Shown here: piece after piece, positions 12,601 through 23,759 of the stretch
How positions within the stretch are numbered: position 1 is the first letter of the stretch
Layout of the letters: the number at the start of each line of letters is the position of its first letter
Assembly (NCBI RefSeq): GCF_954871325.1
Contig: NC_088776.1
Span: 36,380,508 to 36,444,507 of the forward strand
Reading direction: 5' to 3'
DNA: 64,000 nucleotides
From: Gordionus sp. m RMFG-2023
Lineage: Eukaryota; Nematomorpha; Gordioida; Chordodea; Parachordodidae
Notes under the pieces: generated by a model
Database searches by the model: none
What the model was told of the DNA's origin: nothing
Seen by the model: the letters and a program-made list of their open reading frames with translations, nothing else
Made by a program: the position numbers and the translations under genes

Positions 12601-14646
12601 GAATATAAAAATTATTTATTATCATCTTATATTTGTCAAATTTTTAAATAATATTAAAATATTATTATAACAAAACAATTTTTAACAGTTGAAGCCTTAT
12701 CCATGCTTTTTGATGAAGGTCCTATTTATACAAAGATGTTGTAATTACAAGCAGTTGATTTATACTTTTTAAACACGTTACTTATCAGGTTGATCAGCAA
12801 TCAATTGAAATGAACAAATAAATAATCATTAAAAATAATTAGTATATTCACTAGATAATTTAATTCAAATAAGATTTATTGGAATAATTTCTTGAATAAA
12901 CAAATTATTTAAATAATTTGTCAAATATTGAAATTATTCAAATTAAATAATTCTTTATTCATACTTGAATAATTTATGATTTGCATTTGTTATTATTCGC
13001 TTCTATTTGTTTATGAATTGATCTATCAAAGAATAAATCCAAATATTTTTGAACAATTCTTTAAAAGTATTTTCAAATATAGCCAGATCCAATATTAATT
13101 AGATATGAGCTTAGCAGGCTTGGCTATTTCGCATATCTTTAGCTCAAAAAGAGTGGCAAAAATTAACAAAAAAATTTTATATAATAACTTCATTCATGTG
13201 TGGTAATATTTCATTATAGCAACACTTGAAAATGGACTCAAAAGTTTGCAAACAATACTCAATCATTTCATCATTCTCTTCTATTGTCATGGTTCCACTT
13301 TTATCCTGGCATATGCCTATCAAAATAGGTACAAATTTTGGGATATAAGATGACAGTCTTGATCCAGAAGTTCGACTTTATATTTTTATACAAATAAAAT
13401 GTTAAGATGATAGATATATAATTGTTTTTAATTTAATGGCAGTATAAATAAATAAAGAATAAAAAGAAATTAAAATAATTATTATACAATTATACAATTA
13501 TATTTTATAGATTATTTTTAAAGTCTCCATATAGTTTAATATAAATTAATTTTCAAGTAAAAATTACTAATCATTTACAGAGTTTATAACAAAATTATTA
13601 AATTTAAATATGCACTTTAATCTCAAATATACAGATTAAATTTAAAAAATAAATACTTAGAATACCAAAATATTATAAAATTACCTTATAGCTCCAATAC
13701 ACTGTATATAGGAATGAGTGATTGAAGGCACTTTATTCGTATGGATTTGTTCAATCAAATAATCCATTATTTTATTAAATAATGTTGAAGAACATATTAT
13801 AGTGAGATAACCTAAATTGCATATTAATTTTAAAGAATAAATATATTAATCACTTAGGGCAATAATACTCCTCTTCCTAACTGCTAATCGTTGACTGGAT
13901 ATTAATGGTATAAGGGCCTCTTCTATTAAAGCTTGTTGATTGCTTATAAGGCCTGTTTAAAAGGTGGTTAAGTGTTTAATTAATTATTTACTTCCAAAAC
14001 GATTTAATATATCTCCCATAATATCTAGTGCTTCTAATTGTATAGCTGTATCTTTCTGTTAATATATTTTTTTATATTATCTACAACATAATTTGTACTT
14101 TATTAAGAATCTTAATTAGATTTATTATTAATTTTTGACTAATGCTTGATATTGAATTCAGATATGACAAAGGGAAGGAATTTATGACCGTTTTAAGAGC
14201 TTAGAATAATAAATAAATAAATAAAATATAAACTATTATATACCTATGCTTGATATATCCCTTAACTCTTCATTATCTGATAACATATTGTTACATAAGG
14301 TAATAAGAATATCTTCCACCTGATAGGGTTTAATTTTATTGACCAATGGTCCTAAACTTAAAAAAAACTTTTAAAAGCTATTTATTAATATACCATTTCA
14401 CTGCTAAATTTTGAACTTCGCCATTTTTATCTTCTAACAATTTTAAAATCATTTTAACTACCTTTTTCTCTGTTTCATCATCTAACTTTATTGAATCTTT
14501 ATGTAATTCTGTAATTAAATCATTAGTGGCCATAAATCTAAAGTCTTTATCAGCCGATGACATCTTCAACAAATATAATAATTTTATTTCATAATATCTA
14601 TTACCTTTTCTAACAAATTTGATATATGGTAAGTAGGACTTGCCAT
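696..14646 (-). CDS. CAND1: CAND1 (cullin-associated NEDD8-dissociated protein 1), N-terminal part
   Basis: HEAT-repeat protein that binds unneddylated cullin-RBX1 and exchanges SCF substrate receptors. Twelve exons read by eye: 14646-14605, 14563-14394, 14356-14244, 14199-14099, 14055-13992, 13952-13854, 13811-13685, 13375-13189, 3243-3123, 2307-2083, 1359-1209, 929-696. All junctions are GT-AG and phases agree. The start codon gives [14 protein letters not shown], close to animal CAND1; later landmarks are [35 protein letters not shown], an acidic run followed by [10 protein letters not shown], and SGIIFSL. Order and spacing match human CAND1 to roughly residue 440. Introns 1-6 are 37-44 nt; intron 8 is 9,945 nt and full of transposons. 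The acidic insert before DMSWKVRR differs from the human one. Exons after 696 were not found; the C-terminal 60% should lie beyond the window start or be unresolved within 1-695. Confidence 0.95.
3917..4290 (+). mobile_element. integrase-core fossil with a 144-bp tandem duplication
   Basis: A broken remnant on the plus strand whose reading frames carry the signature of the retrovirus-type/Ginger-type integrase core (a YHPKSNG-like box). A 144-bp segment, including a long G-run, occurs twice in tandem (from about 3918 and 4062). Family cannot be told apart between LTR retroelement and Ginger transposon. Old and clearly inactive. Confidence 0.4.
4405..6790 (-). mobile_element. unclassified transposase element, copy 1 (degenerate)
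   Basis: Minus-strand remains of a large transposase-like protein also present at 40.7-43.5 and 58.7-61.6 kb. In order: [24 protein letters not shown], a [17 protein letters not shown] block, [10 protein letters not shown], a [15 protein letters not shown] block (near 5830-5780), a [16 protein letters not shown] block, [13 protein letters not shown] and a final [17 protein letters not shown] ending near 5083. I know these motifs from multicopy 'uncharacterized' proteins of invertebrates and fish, and expect an RNase-H-like cut-and-paste transposase, but cannot name the superfamily. Several frame changes and a stop show it is dead. The distal end near 4405 reads CCATACCAAATC, similar to the end of copy 3 (CCATATCAAATC). 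The longest single open piece is 6026-6451. Confidence 0.7.
7285..9374 (-). mobile_element. hAT DNA transposon, complete ends, inactivated
   Basis: The element starts CAGGGTTGGGCA and ends with the exact inverted repeat TGCCCAACCCTG; an 8-bp target duplication TTGTAGAT flanks it at 7277-7284 and 9375-9382. Both subterminal zones are rich in GATAC/AAGATAC repeats. The minus strand encodes transposase pieces: 9065-8754 ([16 protein letters not shown] box), then about 8681-8397 ([14 protein letters not shown] zinc-ligand box, CTRWNSLY), 8301-7801 ([13 protein letters not shown]) and the C-terminal dimerisation domain about 7800-7670 ([16 protein letters not shown]). Damage: a 2-bp insertion right after TRWNSLY and one in-frame TAA near 7801 before the dimerisation domain. 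The BED finger and first catalytic region are absent, so this is also internally deleted. Inserted in CAND1 intron 8. Confidence 0.93.
9384..9586 (+). repeat. diverged repeat related to 36.39-36.60 kb (partial copy 1 of the AGCTACGCTAG module)
   Basis: Contains AGCTACGCTAG at 9390-9400 followed by GTTTTCCTC, then a conserved TTTGTGGGCAAGC block near 9470 and a CCTATACCC block near 9560. The same blocks appear in the same order at 36,392-36,600. Upstream the copy is cut by the hAT insertion at 9374, and the GTGATATATAGCGC box seen in the other two copies is missing. Wedged between the hAT and the piggyBac. Its nature is discussed under findings. Confidence 0.5.
9587..11583 (-). mobile_element. 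piggyBac transposon remnant
   Basis: Left end: TTAA (9583-9586) then CCCATTAATGGTGAC; right end: inverted GTCAACGTTGCAT...CCCTTAT, followed by TTCA, a one-base variant of TTAA. The minus strand keeps the piggyBac order: acidic N-terminus (11329-11096, open), then [16 protein letters not shown], an RPYLNLL block, an [12 protein letters not shown] block, [19 protein letters not shown], a FFTSLRL block, GTIRENKLK, a [11 protein letters not shown] block and a C-terminal region near 10,120-9,990 with [12 protein letters not shown]. Many frame changes and stops separate these blocks, so it is inactive. It has no recognisable cysteine-rich C-terminal finger. Confidence 0.85.
11676..12490 (+). mobile_element. 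tRNA-Asn-derived SINE, about 815 bp, with 19-bp target duplication
   Basis: Head resembles tRNA-Asn with GTT in the anticodon position (CTTGTTAACC) and an intact B box GGTTCAATCCC; the A-box zone is GTGGTGCAGTGGTG. The body is visibly richer in G+C than the surroundings and contains an internal duplication of a GATCAGGATTGGG...CTGTCGATTTGATAA unit (about 12,060-12,190 and 12,230-12,380). It ends in an A-rich tail. A 19-bp direct repeat, one mismatch, flanks it (11657-11675 and 12491-12509), the hallmark of LINE-driven insertion. The length is large for a SINE. Short open frames inside it are not genes. Confidence 0.88.
12510..13188. other. A+T-rich intronic sequence
   Basis: Remainder of CAND1 intron 8 next to exon 8. 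It contains many AATTATTCAAAT-like stretches, perhaps the worn subterminal repeats of an old transposon, but no ends or coding remains can be recognised. Confidence 0.3.
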
Positions 14647-15770
14647 TAGATTTTTAAAAGCATGTGTTAAAAAATGGAAATGGATATACTTAACTTACCA
14701 CAAATAATGGCGGCTGGTATATTTGATTAATTTATCTAAAATTTATGACAAATTTAATTTAGTATATTTTTGACGAGCGAATTTAAAACATATAGGAAAC
14801 TTGTTGGTATCTTTGAGAAAAAAATTGGCATAATTATATGAAGGGTGGGCTTTCATATAAATCACTTTCGCTCAGTTTGGGTAGGTCTATGACAAACGTG
14901 CTAGATAAGATAAGATATTTTTTACATATTGATATTTAACAAAAATATATTTTTGAATTGATATCGATTTTTAAAAGGTATATTATTTATAATATAGCTA
15001 TCTAAAGACATATTAATAAATCAATTGAAAAAAAATTAACATTTTTGAATGATAAAGAAATTATTTTGTCTCAAATGAAAACATCTTGACTTTATTTTAT
15101 TCCTTAGAAGTTATAATTAATAATCATAGGCGAAAAAAAATGCATATTCGTAAATATGATATTGCTAGTTTAATTTTTTTTACTCCATACTAAAGCTGTT
15201 AAGAGTTCGGGTTCTTGTGTAATTGACTGAGGAGACACAGATAATTATAAAATTGTAGCTTATTAATATAACATTTTGTTGTATTTATTTTGTAACTGTT
15301 GTTTACAATAAAATATTACTATTTATAATTTATTTTAACATTGGTTAATTATTCTTGGTATATTACTCAAGATTTTATAAAATAAGGAATCCAGATTATA
15401 TAAAAATATATATGTGAAAAAATATTTGTATCCATAAATAAAAGTAGCGTGACAATTCTTTTCTTTTAAATTTTGATCCTGTACTACGATGTATATATCT
15501 TAAGATTATGATCGTGATTCGATCTTTTTAAAAGGATCAATTAACAAATCTGTATACTGATATGTATAGAAACTAATCAAGGTGTAAGTTTTGTTAGTGA
15601 TATGGAAGAAGCCACAAGATCTTCATTTATTGTATATACTATTTGAATAACCCTATAAAAAGAATAATATATCTTTATTTCTTTCCAAACTAACAATTGG
15701 GGGTTTTGAAATTACATATTTTAAAAAGATTATTTGATGGAATGAAAGTTGATTAAATCTGCAAAAAAAA
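14647..15770. other. CAND1 5' flank and intergenic spacer
   Basis: Upstream of the CAND1 start codon at 14646. The promoter must lie here because exon 1 begins with the initiator Met, but no core promoter element can be singled out in such A+T-rich DNA. From about 14,750 to 15,770 I see no coding potential. Confidence 0.35.
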
Positions 15771-15773
15771 TCC

Positions 15774-18750
15774 AGGGGCGTAACTAGCCTTTACAATCTA
15801 ATGGGGCTCAACAAAATTTATGGGGGCCTCACTCCCCATACCCCTTATTTTCTGGGCTTTTGGCCTTCTTTTGCCCGGCCTTTAGCTGGGTTTTATATTA
15901 ATATATTATATTTTTTTAATTGAAATTTGCAAACTGTGAACAATTCTTAACAACCTACATTGACAAAATCATGAAACTAATATAACGTTGTGTTACCTGT
16001 TTTATGAATGGACTAATAAGGAAAAATTTGTAGGCCTTTCCAAATCAATTCTTGAAGAAGAGAATATAAACGACTAAAAATATAAAACTATATCTCTCAG
16101 ATGTTATGGGAGCTAGATAAATAATCAAGAAAATTATTGTAGATATTCGAGAAAATTATGGTGAGATATTCGACAAAATTATTGTGATATTAAATTTCTA
16201 AAAGATTATCTTCAATTTTTAACGATATATAATAACCACTAGACAATTGATCATTGTTGCTCATCTAATTTATACAATCAAATGCTTTCAGCAGCAGGAG
16301 TAACAATCTTAAATTATATTAGCCACATAAATAAGAGATGCTGATTAATTTACAGTCATAGCCATGACACTCACGATGTAAACTCATATCAGAATATATT
16401 ATGTCATATGCGTAGCCAGGATTTTCATAAGGGGGGGGGGGAATTAAAAAATTACTGGGGGCTTCGCCCTTAGACCCCCTTTTGGGCGGGTTTTTGGCCC
16501 GCTTTTTCCCGGCCTTCGGCTGGGTTACTTTAGTCTATATATGGTTATAAAATATTTTTACAAATTTTAATAAAAAAAATAAGCCTGGAACAAATATTAA
16601 ATATATTTTTATTAGTTTATATAAAATATAATAAATTACTTGTATATACATTAATATAAAAGCATGGTAATGATTTATTTCAAACAAGTATAAAAAAATA
16701 TTAATAAAAAGTAAGTAGACATATAGTTGATCTTACTCTATTATATAGAATTAGTTATAAAATACTAGGTAAAATTCCACTTTTACAGACATATTTGACA
16801 GTTAGAGAATATATTACAGTTTATAATTTAACAAATTTTACTAATCAATGCTCTTGATATTAAATATAGCAACAATTTGCATTCAAAAATTTAACGCCAT
16901 CTATTTATTTTAAGTAAAAATGATATTTAAATTTAATCTTATATTTTTCATTCCACAATGTCTTTAAAAGATATTTTCTGATGTCCTTATCAATATTTTA
17001 TAGTTTTCTGTAAAATATATAATTCGCTATATTGGTTAAAATTACTTGATTGTCATTTGATAATTAGATATACTGTAAATCTACGACATATAATATTCCA
17101 CTGTTTGTATTGTGCTTTAATATTTTTCTAATTTATGATTTAATTTTATCAATAGTTTTATAATTATATTTTACTTTTATTAAGATAAATAAATTAAAAT
17201 TACTCATTTTATAAAAAAATATATTTGATATATTATATTATTTAGTAATTTTATGGATCTATTATTAATAATTCACTTCTGTCATAAGAATTATCTTTGG
17301 CTTATATTCCATTTATTAAAAAACATTTTTGGTTCATTTTATATATTTACAAATTTATTTTCCCAAAAATCTATAAATTATGATGAATAGTTTTATAAAA
17401 AAATATCAACTTTTACATTCTTTGTTTTAAATTATTATTTAAGATATATGCATACATATTTGAGGGTCAGAGAGTGGAGGGAGGACTAAGGGGAATATTT
17501 TTTATTACCTAAAAATGATATTTACAAAAAGTGATAAATTTCTGAAGGGGGGGATTTCCCCTTGCCCCCCCCTGGCTACGCCTATGTATTATGTTATATA
17601 AATTGATTAAACAAATACATTTAAAATCTTTAGAAGAAATAATTATGCTATTGAAACCTTGAGTTATTTACATGGTAAGGATACTATATTAGAAATGAAT
17701 CATTTAATAAGTAGAAAATAAGGACCAAAGTAATTATATGATGAAAGCAATTTAAATTTTATATATTATTGTGGCACCAACTCTTGTTGGTATAATATGT
17801 CTTTAAATAAAATTAGTTTGTAATAATATCAAAAATATACTCGTATTAAAAATTTAACTCAAAACATTTTTTTAAAGATGAAAAAATAGCTTTCGTTAAA
17901 AACTTATTATTAAAAGAGAAAGAAAAAAGATATCTAATAAGGATTACATCCATTGTAGGATGGATAATATGATGAGTAATTTTAATAATACTTTTTATTC
18001 AAAATAAATAGATGGTGTTAAAGAATGTAATGCAAATAGTTGCTTATATTTATTATTAAAAGCATTGGTTAGTAAAATTTATTAAAATATTAACTGTTAT
18101 ATATTCTCTAACTGTCAAATATGCCTGTAAAAGTGGCATTTGACCAAATATTTACAACTAATTGTATATTAGAGGATTATCATCTATATGTTTACTTACT
18201 TTTTATAAAGAAATTTCTTATATTTGTTTGAACTTTGGAAATAGTTTTAAGAAATGCTAATTAAATTTTAAAATGAATAATATAATTGATTATTAATTTT
18301 GAACTCGGTTAATTACAATATTTAATTTGTTAATTTTCAATTAATAATTAAATAATTTAAATAATAAAAATCAAATAATCTTCGACTTTTAATGCTAAAT
18401 TGATATTTAGACATTATGAGTGATATTGATATTCCATTTTTAAGACAGAATTTAATTGTTAGATGACATATTGAAAATATAATTTATATGTTTTAATCTA
18501 ATCTAATAATTAAAATTGCACTCATTTAATTAAATTTTAGATAGTCTTATTAATTTTTAAATAATAAAATTAAATATATATAACACTTAAGAGAATTATA
18601 AAAGAGATTATTCAGAGGGCTATCAAAAAAAACTTACTTATTAGAATGGGATATTAAGGAGCTATAAAAAAAATTTTTTGCTCCAGAGGGCTATTCAAAT
18701 TTTTTAGAGGGTTTGAGCCCCTACGCACCCCCTCCTAGTGACGCTACTGC
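15774..18750. mobile_element. non-autonomous hAT-like element K, carrying element J inside it
   Basis: Left end CAGGGGCGTAACTAGC, right end CCTAGTGACGCTACTG, an imperfect inverted repeat. Flanks AAAAATCC and CAAAATCT are only weakly alike, so the exact borders are uncertain. Subtracting element J (16405-17586) leaves about 1.8 kb. Both K and J begin with a GGGGGC/CCCCC zone followed by CCCGGCCTT.GGCTGGGTT, and the right half of K (18,000-18,240) matches J (16,680-16,930) in inverted orientation. No transposase remains seen. Confidence 0.6.
16405..17586. mobile_element. non-autonomous hAT-like element J nested in K
   Basis: Ends CATATGCGTAGCCAGG and CCTGGCTACGCCTATG form a 16-bp inverted repeat with one mismatch. 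An exact 8-bp target duplication TATTATGT lies at 16397-16404 and 17587-17594. Both ends carry G/C homopolymer runs just inside the repeats. No coding sequence. It is a relative of element K, into which it has inserted in opposite orientation. Confidence 0.88.
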
Positions 18751-18754
18751 AAAA

Positions 18755-19560
18755 TCTTATTTTTCTTAAAGTATTCCTAGACAATTTTAATGCTGAAAAA
18801 ATGCAATCAGAAATATTTGGCTTGTTTCAAAATAATGACTATTTCAGTTATTTCCTTCAGGCAAAATTTACATAACTAAACACCAATATGAAATTAGAAA
18901 TTCGAACTATTTATACATATAATATTTATATCAATAAATGTTTCTACTTATATCATTGAAAATAATTTTATAAGTGAGTTAATGCTCAAAATCAATATAA
19001 TTTTAATTTTCCTTAATTTGTTTAAATAATATAAACAATCAAATAATTAATTATTAAAAAAAAGAACTTAAATATTCTTCAAAGTATAAAATTTCTATGC
19101 TGTATTTCATTTTTTGAAAAATATTTAAATATAAATCTAATTTAAAATATATTTTAAAAAAATGACATTTAAAACGGAATAAATTAATTAAGTAAACAAT
19201 TTCAAAAAAACAAAAATAAGTATTTTTTTTTAAAAAAAAAACATGTGGAGGTGGCAAAAAAAAGGAACTGTTTGAGATGCCAGGAAATTAAGATTGCCTC
19301 GAAATGCAGCGATTTGAGTTGATTATAACATTTTGAAAGAAAATCCATGATTACCTTTAATTTAAGAAATTTCTTTACTCCAAATCTTTAAAAAATGCTA
19401 GCCTAGGTTACCTAAGGACCCATTAATAGAAATAACTATGGATAAAGTGAAAATCAGAAAAATCGTGATACTTTATAATTTTTGACCTTTCAATTGTAAT
19501 AAACGGATCAATATTTGGGTAAGAGGAAAACTGGAAGACACAAGTGAAATCCCAAATAAA
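18755..19560. other. intergenic, nothing recognised
   Basis: A+T-rich DNA without inverted ends, repeats or coding remains that I can support. One short minus-strand open frame (19,054-19,257) is all Phe/Ile/Lys and consistent with chance. Confidence 0.4.
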
Positions 19561-20302
19561 GTGTTTTCCCTAAACAAGGAATTTGTGAGCCCTCGGATTT
19601 TTTTCAGACAGGAATATGTTGATGGGTTTGGTAAAGAGCGACTATTTCGGCCCTAAGGGTTAAAGTCATTCCTGCACCCTACATATAAGAACATATGTCA
19701 TAGCCAAATCTATATCCTATGGTCACCCTAAGCCCCTTGTCGGATAGCAAAAGATCGAGATCGGCACTTAGTTTCAAGTTAGTCATGGCCTGCGTTTTGT
19801 CCCAAGTATTTGAGGATTGGAGTGTCTCCGATTTCTTAGTTAGTCAGAAGGGGGGAAAGGCTGTCACTTTGTGGCGAGGTTGTGGAAGAGATAAAGGGCA
19901 TCAATTTTTTTCCCATGCCACTAGCAGTTTTAAATAGACTATCTCTACTCCTCACTAGCCTACTTATGACCTCGCATTGAAGACGAGAAGAAAGGAATAC
20001 TGATTAAGGAAGTTAATTAATAGGAAAAACCATAAACCACCTTACTTGGTAGTTGTACAATGGCCCAATTAAATTCGGAAAAATAAATGTTTAAGGTAAC
20101 CTCAATGAAGTTCTTAATTTTCATGTCTAGGGCTCAAAACAAGGAAAAGTTAAAAAATGAAGATAAGGCCCTAGAAAAATGTAAAATTTTGTGAAGCCAT
20201 AACGATTTCTTTATTAAATATAAAGATTGATGGGCGGGTACATTACGCAATATTGCTTCTCATTTAGTTAAGCAAAGAATTGCCTTCTCTAGACTTGCTA
20301 TT
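19560..20302. other. base-composition island of unknown origin
   Basis: Noticeably richer in G+C than its surroundings between about 19,560 and 19,960. It has open stretches on both strands (plus 19,719-19,937; a comparable minus frame) but neither translation resembles anything I recognise. May be a worn gene fragment or an acquired segment. Confidence 0.3.
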
Positions 20303-20572
20303 ATGGGGATAGCACTATATAACGGGAATCCTAAACGGGAGATTGACTCCCAATCAATAACTTTAAAACAATTAAAACTTCCTAATGGAAATCCATTTAA
20401 AAAATTAATTATCTTTTTATCCTTATTTAAAACAAGTATAATTTTCTATTCAATTGTTAAGAAATTAATAGCTCAAACACAGTCTCTAAACCCTTTAGGG
20501 TTTCGTATTTCTGGTACCAAAGGTGTCAAGATTGAAGACTTCATATTAGAAACGATGAATATTACAGAATAG
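20303..20572 (+). CDS. unidentified open frame, possible C-terminal exon
   Basis: An open frame of 89 residues from an ATG; the same frame stays open for a further 22 codons upstream to about 20,237, giving a protein end of roughly 110 residues. Composition is protein-like: a mixed N-terminal part, a hydrophobic stretch (KKLIIFLSLFKTSIIFYSIV) that could be a membrane segment, then AQTQSLNPLGFRISGTKG and an acidic end. Codons are less A+T-biased than the flanks. I recognise no family. No splice acceptor could be fixed upstream, so it may be a gene remnant. Confidence 0.3.
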   Translation: MGIALYNGNPKREIDSQSITLKQLKLPNGNPFKKLIIFLSLFKTSIIFYSIVKKLIAQTQSLNPLGFRISGTKGVKIEDFILETMNITE

Positions 20573-21683
20573 AGGCGTCACTAGTATTTACAATCTCACA
20601 ATTATTTTTGTTTCAATTTAAATTAAATGCATATATTAATTTTGAGCTCAGTGTTGAAGAATTACTGGTGATTTGAAAATATTTGATACAAGTATAATTT
20701 AATCCATTTTGGTATAGAAATTTTCAAAGAAAATCTTGATTTATATATTATAAAAATATATTTCAGCAATAGTACGATATTGAACTAAAATAATGCAAGA
20801 TATTTTATCAATATACAGGGTTTGCCATTGTTTTCGCATAGAAACTCTATTTATGAGAGCACAAAATAATGGAACATTTTTTTATATTATGTTATCATTC
20901 AATTCGATCATCATATAAAAAAGTAATAAAATATCTTTATCATTCTTTTGAACAAATTCTCATTCAAGACAAACATTTATAAAAAAAAAAAATATTCTTT
21001 GCACTAAATAAACTTATAATTTATTTATTAAAAGTCAGCGGAATATCTATAAAATTATTAAAATAATTTTTAAATTAATATATTATTTAAAATAATTTTG
21101 TATATCAATGATATTAACCTAAGAAATATCATATATAATCAAAATTAGTAGATAACTCGTCAAAAATGACGGGGAATGAGAATTTTATCGTTCTCTTATG
21201 ATTGAAATTACCTTTTATTAAAAACCATATACAATTTTTATACTTTTTATCCCCCTCCCCCTTTATACCAAGTTCAGCCAATTAATTATAATACTAAGTG
21301 AATAATATTTTATGTTTAAAAATATATATAAATTGGCTTTTACTCAAAATTATTTGTTAAAATATTATTGATTACCTATGGCTAATATTTAATATTAAAA
21401 AAATCTCAAACCCCCACAATAATATGGGAAAAATTTCCCCAAGCCCGGTTCTAAACTATAAGAATTTTTAAAATAAAATTTTTAAAAAATCGTAATGCAT
21501 TAATCAGAGATCTTTATGGTCCTTTTTTTAATCAGGCCCGGCCCAGGTTGGCTAAAAAATTTTTTAGGCCAATGTCTGGCCCATATTATATTTTAAAAAA
21601 TTCCCAATCTTCCAAGAGCTCAATAATTTTAATTTTTTCTAAACCCAGCCGAACCCATTATAATTTTGAAATTTTACATATAA
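20573..21683. other. intergenic with CCCGGCCCA-type repeat fragments
   Basis: Mostly featureless A+T-rich DNA. The stretch 21,530-21,680 (GGCCCGGCCCAGGTTGG and CCCAGCCGAACCC) resembles the subterminal zones of the small hAT-like MITEs at 46.4, 49.9 and 51.0 kb; its counterpart lies at 23,105-23,225, on the other side of the element at 21,684-23,093, suggesting one older element split by a younger insertion. Confidence 0.4.
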
Positions 21684-23093
21684 TAATACCTAGACTGACA
21701 ATTCATTCATAAAAGCATGCATCAATTGAAATCAGCTGGAGACGCCATTAACACCATGTTGATTACCACGATGATAATGTGTCTTACTACCTATATTTAA
21801 ATTTTTATAAATATTTTAATAAATACTTTGGTTATATATATAATTATTTTCCTATAGTTAGTTTTTAATACCATGATCTGTTAAAAATTATTATTAATTA
21901 TTATTTTATATTTGATTTGCTACTTATACGATTTTATTAATCAAATATTTTATTTTATAAAAAGCATTATTTTTCTTTCTAAATTATTAATATTTACATT
22001 CATTACAATAATATAGTCATATCTTCTAAAATAAGTTTAAGCTCTTTGCTTATAATAAGCAGGTAAGCAATATCAGCAATTTTTATTCAAGTTTGTTAGA
22101 AATCTTATTATTTACTGTATGCAACCTAAACGGAAGATTCCATATAATAATATCCATACAAATCAGACACTGACAAACTTTTTTGGGTTCCATATAAATT
22201 ACATTTAATTTTATAAAAACTTAAAAAATTAAGAATAATATTTACTTATGAAATATGGAACTAAAATGATGTATCATCATCAGATTTGTATTTAACAATT
22301 CTTAATGCATCATAGGTTTAAGTATTATGTCATTGACTATGCTATATGGGGTTATGAGTGTAAATTTTATAACTCACAGCTTATAAATTGTTTTATTTTA
22401 AAGGTATTTTTTGGAAATTATAAAAAAATTGAATTCCAATTTTTACAATACTATAATGTTTTTAAGTATAAATATTAACATTTATTAGGATTCTAAATCC
22501 ATTTGAAGGGTTAGAGGTCTACTACTTACCTCTTAAAAAACAATCAGGGAGAAATAACATTAATAATTGAACGATATTTGAACATCCGATGATAATATTA
22601 GTCTTCAAAAAATGTTTATTATTAAAAATATCAATATTAAAAGTATACAGTCACAAAAAATCTAAAAATATTTTATAAGATATAATAAATATTCATAATA
22701 AAATATAATATCAACATTTAATGGTCATGATATTCAATATTAAATTTAAATAAATTAATCATAATTCAGGTACACTATACAAATTTATTTATTAGCCATT
22801 AAGTAAAATTGTTTTGGTTAATTTCTGATGAATATTTATATTAGATTTTCTATTTTGATTATCACCATAATGATAAAATTGGATGTGCAAATAACATTCA
22901 ATTATTAATGTTATAAAAATTTGATAATGGGTGAATAGTGCTTTTTGATTATGCATTAAGAATTTAAATATTTGGTAATAAGGCAAATTATCATCGTGGT
23001 AATAAACATGGTGTTAAGGGCGTCTCCAGCTGATTTCAATTGATATATACTTAAAAATGCATTTTAATGAATGAATAGTCAGTCTAGGTATTA
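21684..23093. mobile_element. non-coding DNA element with about 100-bp inverted ends
   Basis: The first about 100 bp (TAATACCTAGACTGAC..., with CAGCTGGAGACGCC and ACCACGATGATAAT) recur in inverted form at the other end (...GGCGTCTCCAGCTG...GTCTAGGTATTA), with about ten mismatches and small gaps. The middle is A+T-rich and has no transposase. Target duplication is unclear. Long inverted ends suggest a Mutator- or foldback-like non-autonomous element. Confidence 0.75.
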
Positions 23094-23759
23094 ATATATG
23101 TCATTGGGTCCAACACATAATAATTTTAAAAAAATTTCCTAAGCCAGGTTCAATCCAATATTAATTTTGAGGAATATTTTCCATATTCAGTCAAACCCAA
23201 AATAATTTTGAAATTTTTTTCCAAAGCTTGGAGATAGTTAAATCTCTAATTAATTTATCTATCTCTGTTTTCGGTCTGAGGGAGTGTAGCCTGGGAATTA
23301 CAAATGGCGAGGAATCTGAAATTCCCATGAATAACATATGGCGAAGGATCACAAAATATAATAAGGGTATGGGGTTAAGAACGGATATTAAAAAAATATT
23401 ATTAATTTATGCATTGCTATAATATAAATGAGATTTTCAATAGCTAACTTTATTGCGAAGGAACCATGAGAAATAAAAATTATACAAATATTTACTATAT
23501 GCAAAATAATAAGTATATATACGAATTAAGATGAATATTTATTTGGAGAACCATTTTGGCAAGCTTTCTATAATGTAGGATCCTAATATATTTTTTTAAA
23601 AAATATTTTTTAAAAAATAACCTTTCTTTTTTTGAATTGGAATTTTCCATCAGACCTTTTTTTTTGATAGAACCTTTTCCTTTTTTGATCAAACTTTTAA
23701 TGGGAATTACCGATGCTGGGAAAAAAGTAGCAATCCAGACTCAGCTGGAATTAAACTTT

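Larger units (their letters stand above)
3244..13188 (-). other. CAND1: giant transposon-filled intron 8 of CAND1
   Basis: The donor follows ...PHMNE (exon 8) and the acceptor precedes LIDLSLKF (exon 9); both junctions are phase 0 and the joined peptide aligns with human CAND1 without a gap. The intron holds, from low to high coordinate, an integrase fossil with a local duplication, an unclassified DDE-like transposon, a hAT, a possible small-RNA-like repeat, a piggyBac and a tRNA-SINE. Neighbouring introns are about 40 nt, so practically all of its length is mobile DNA. Confidence 0.9.
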
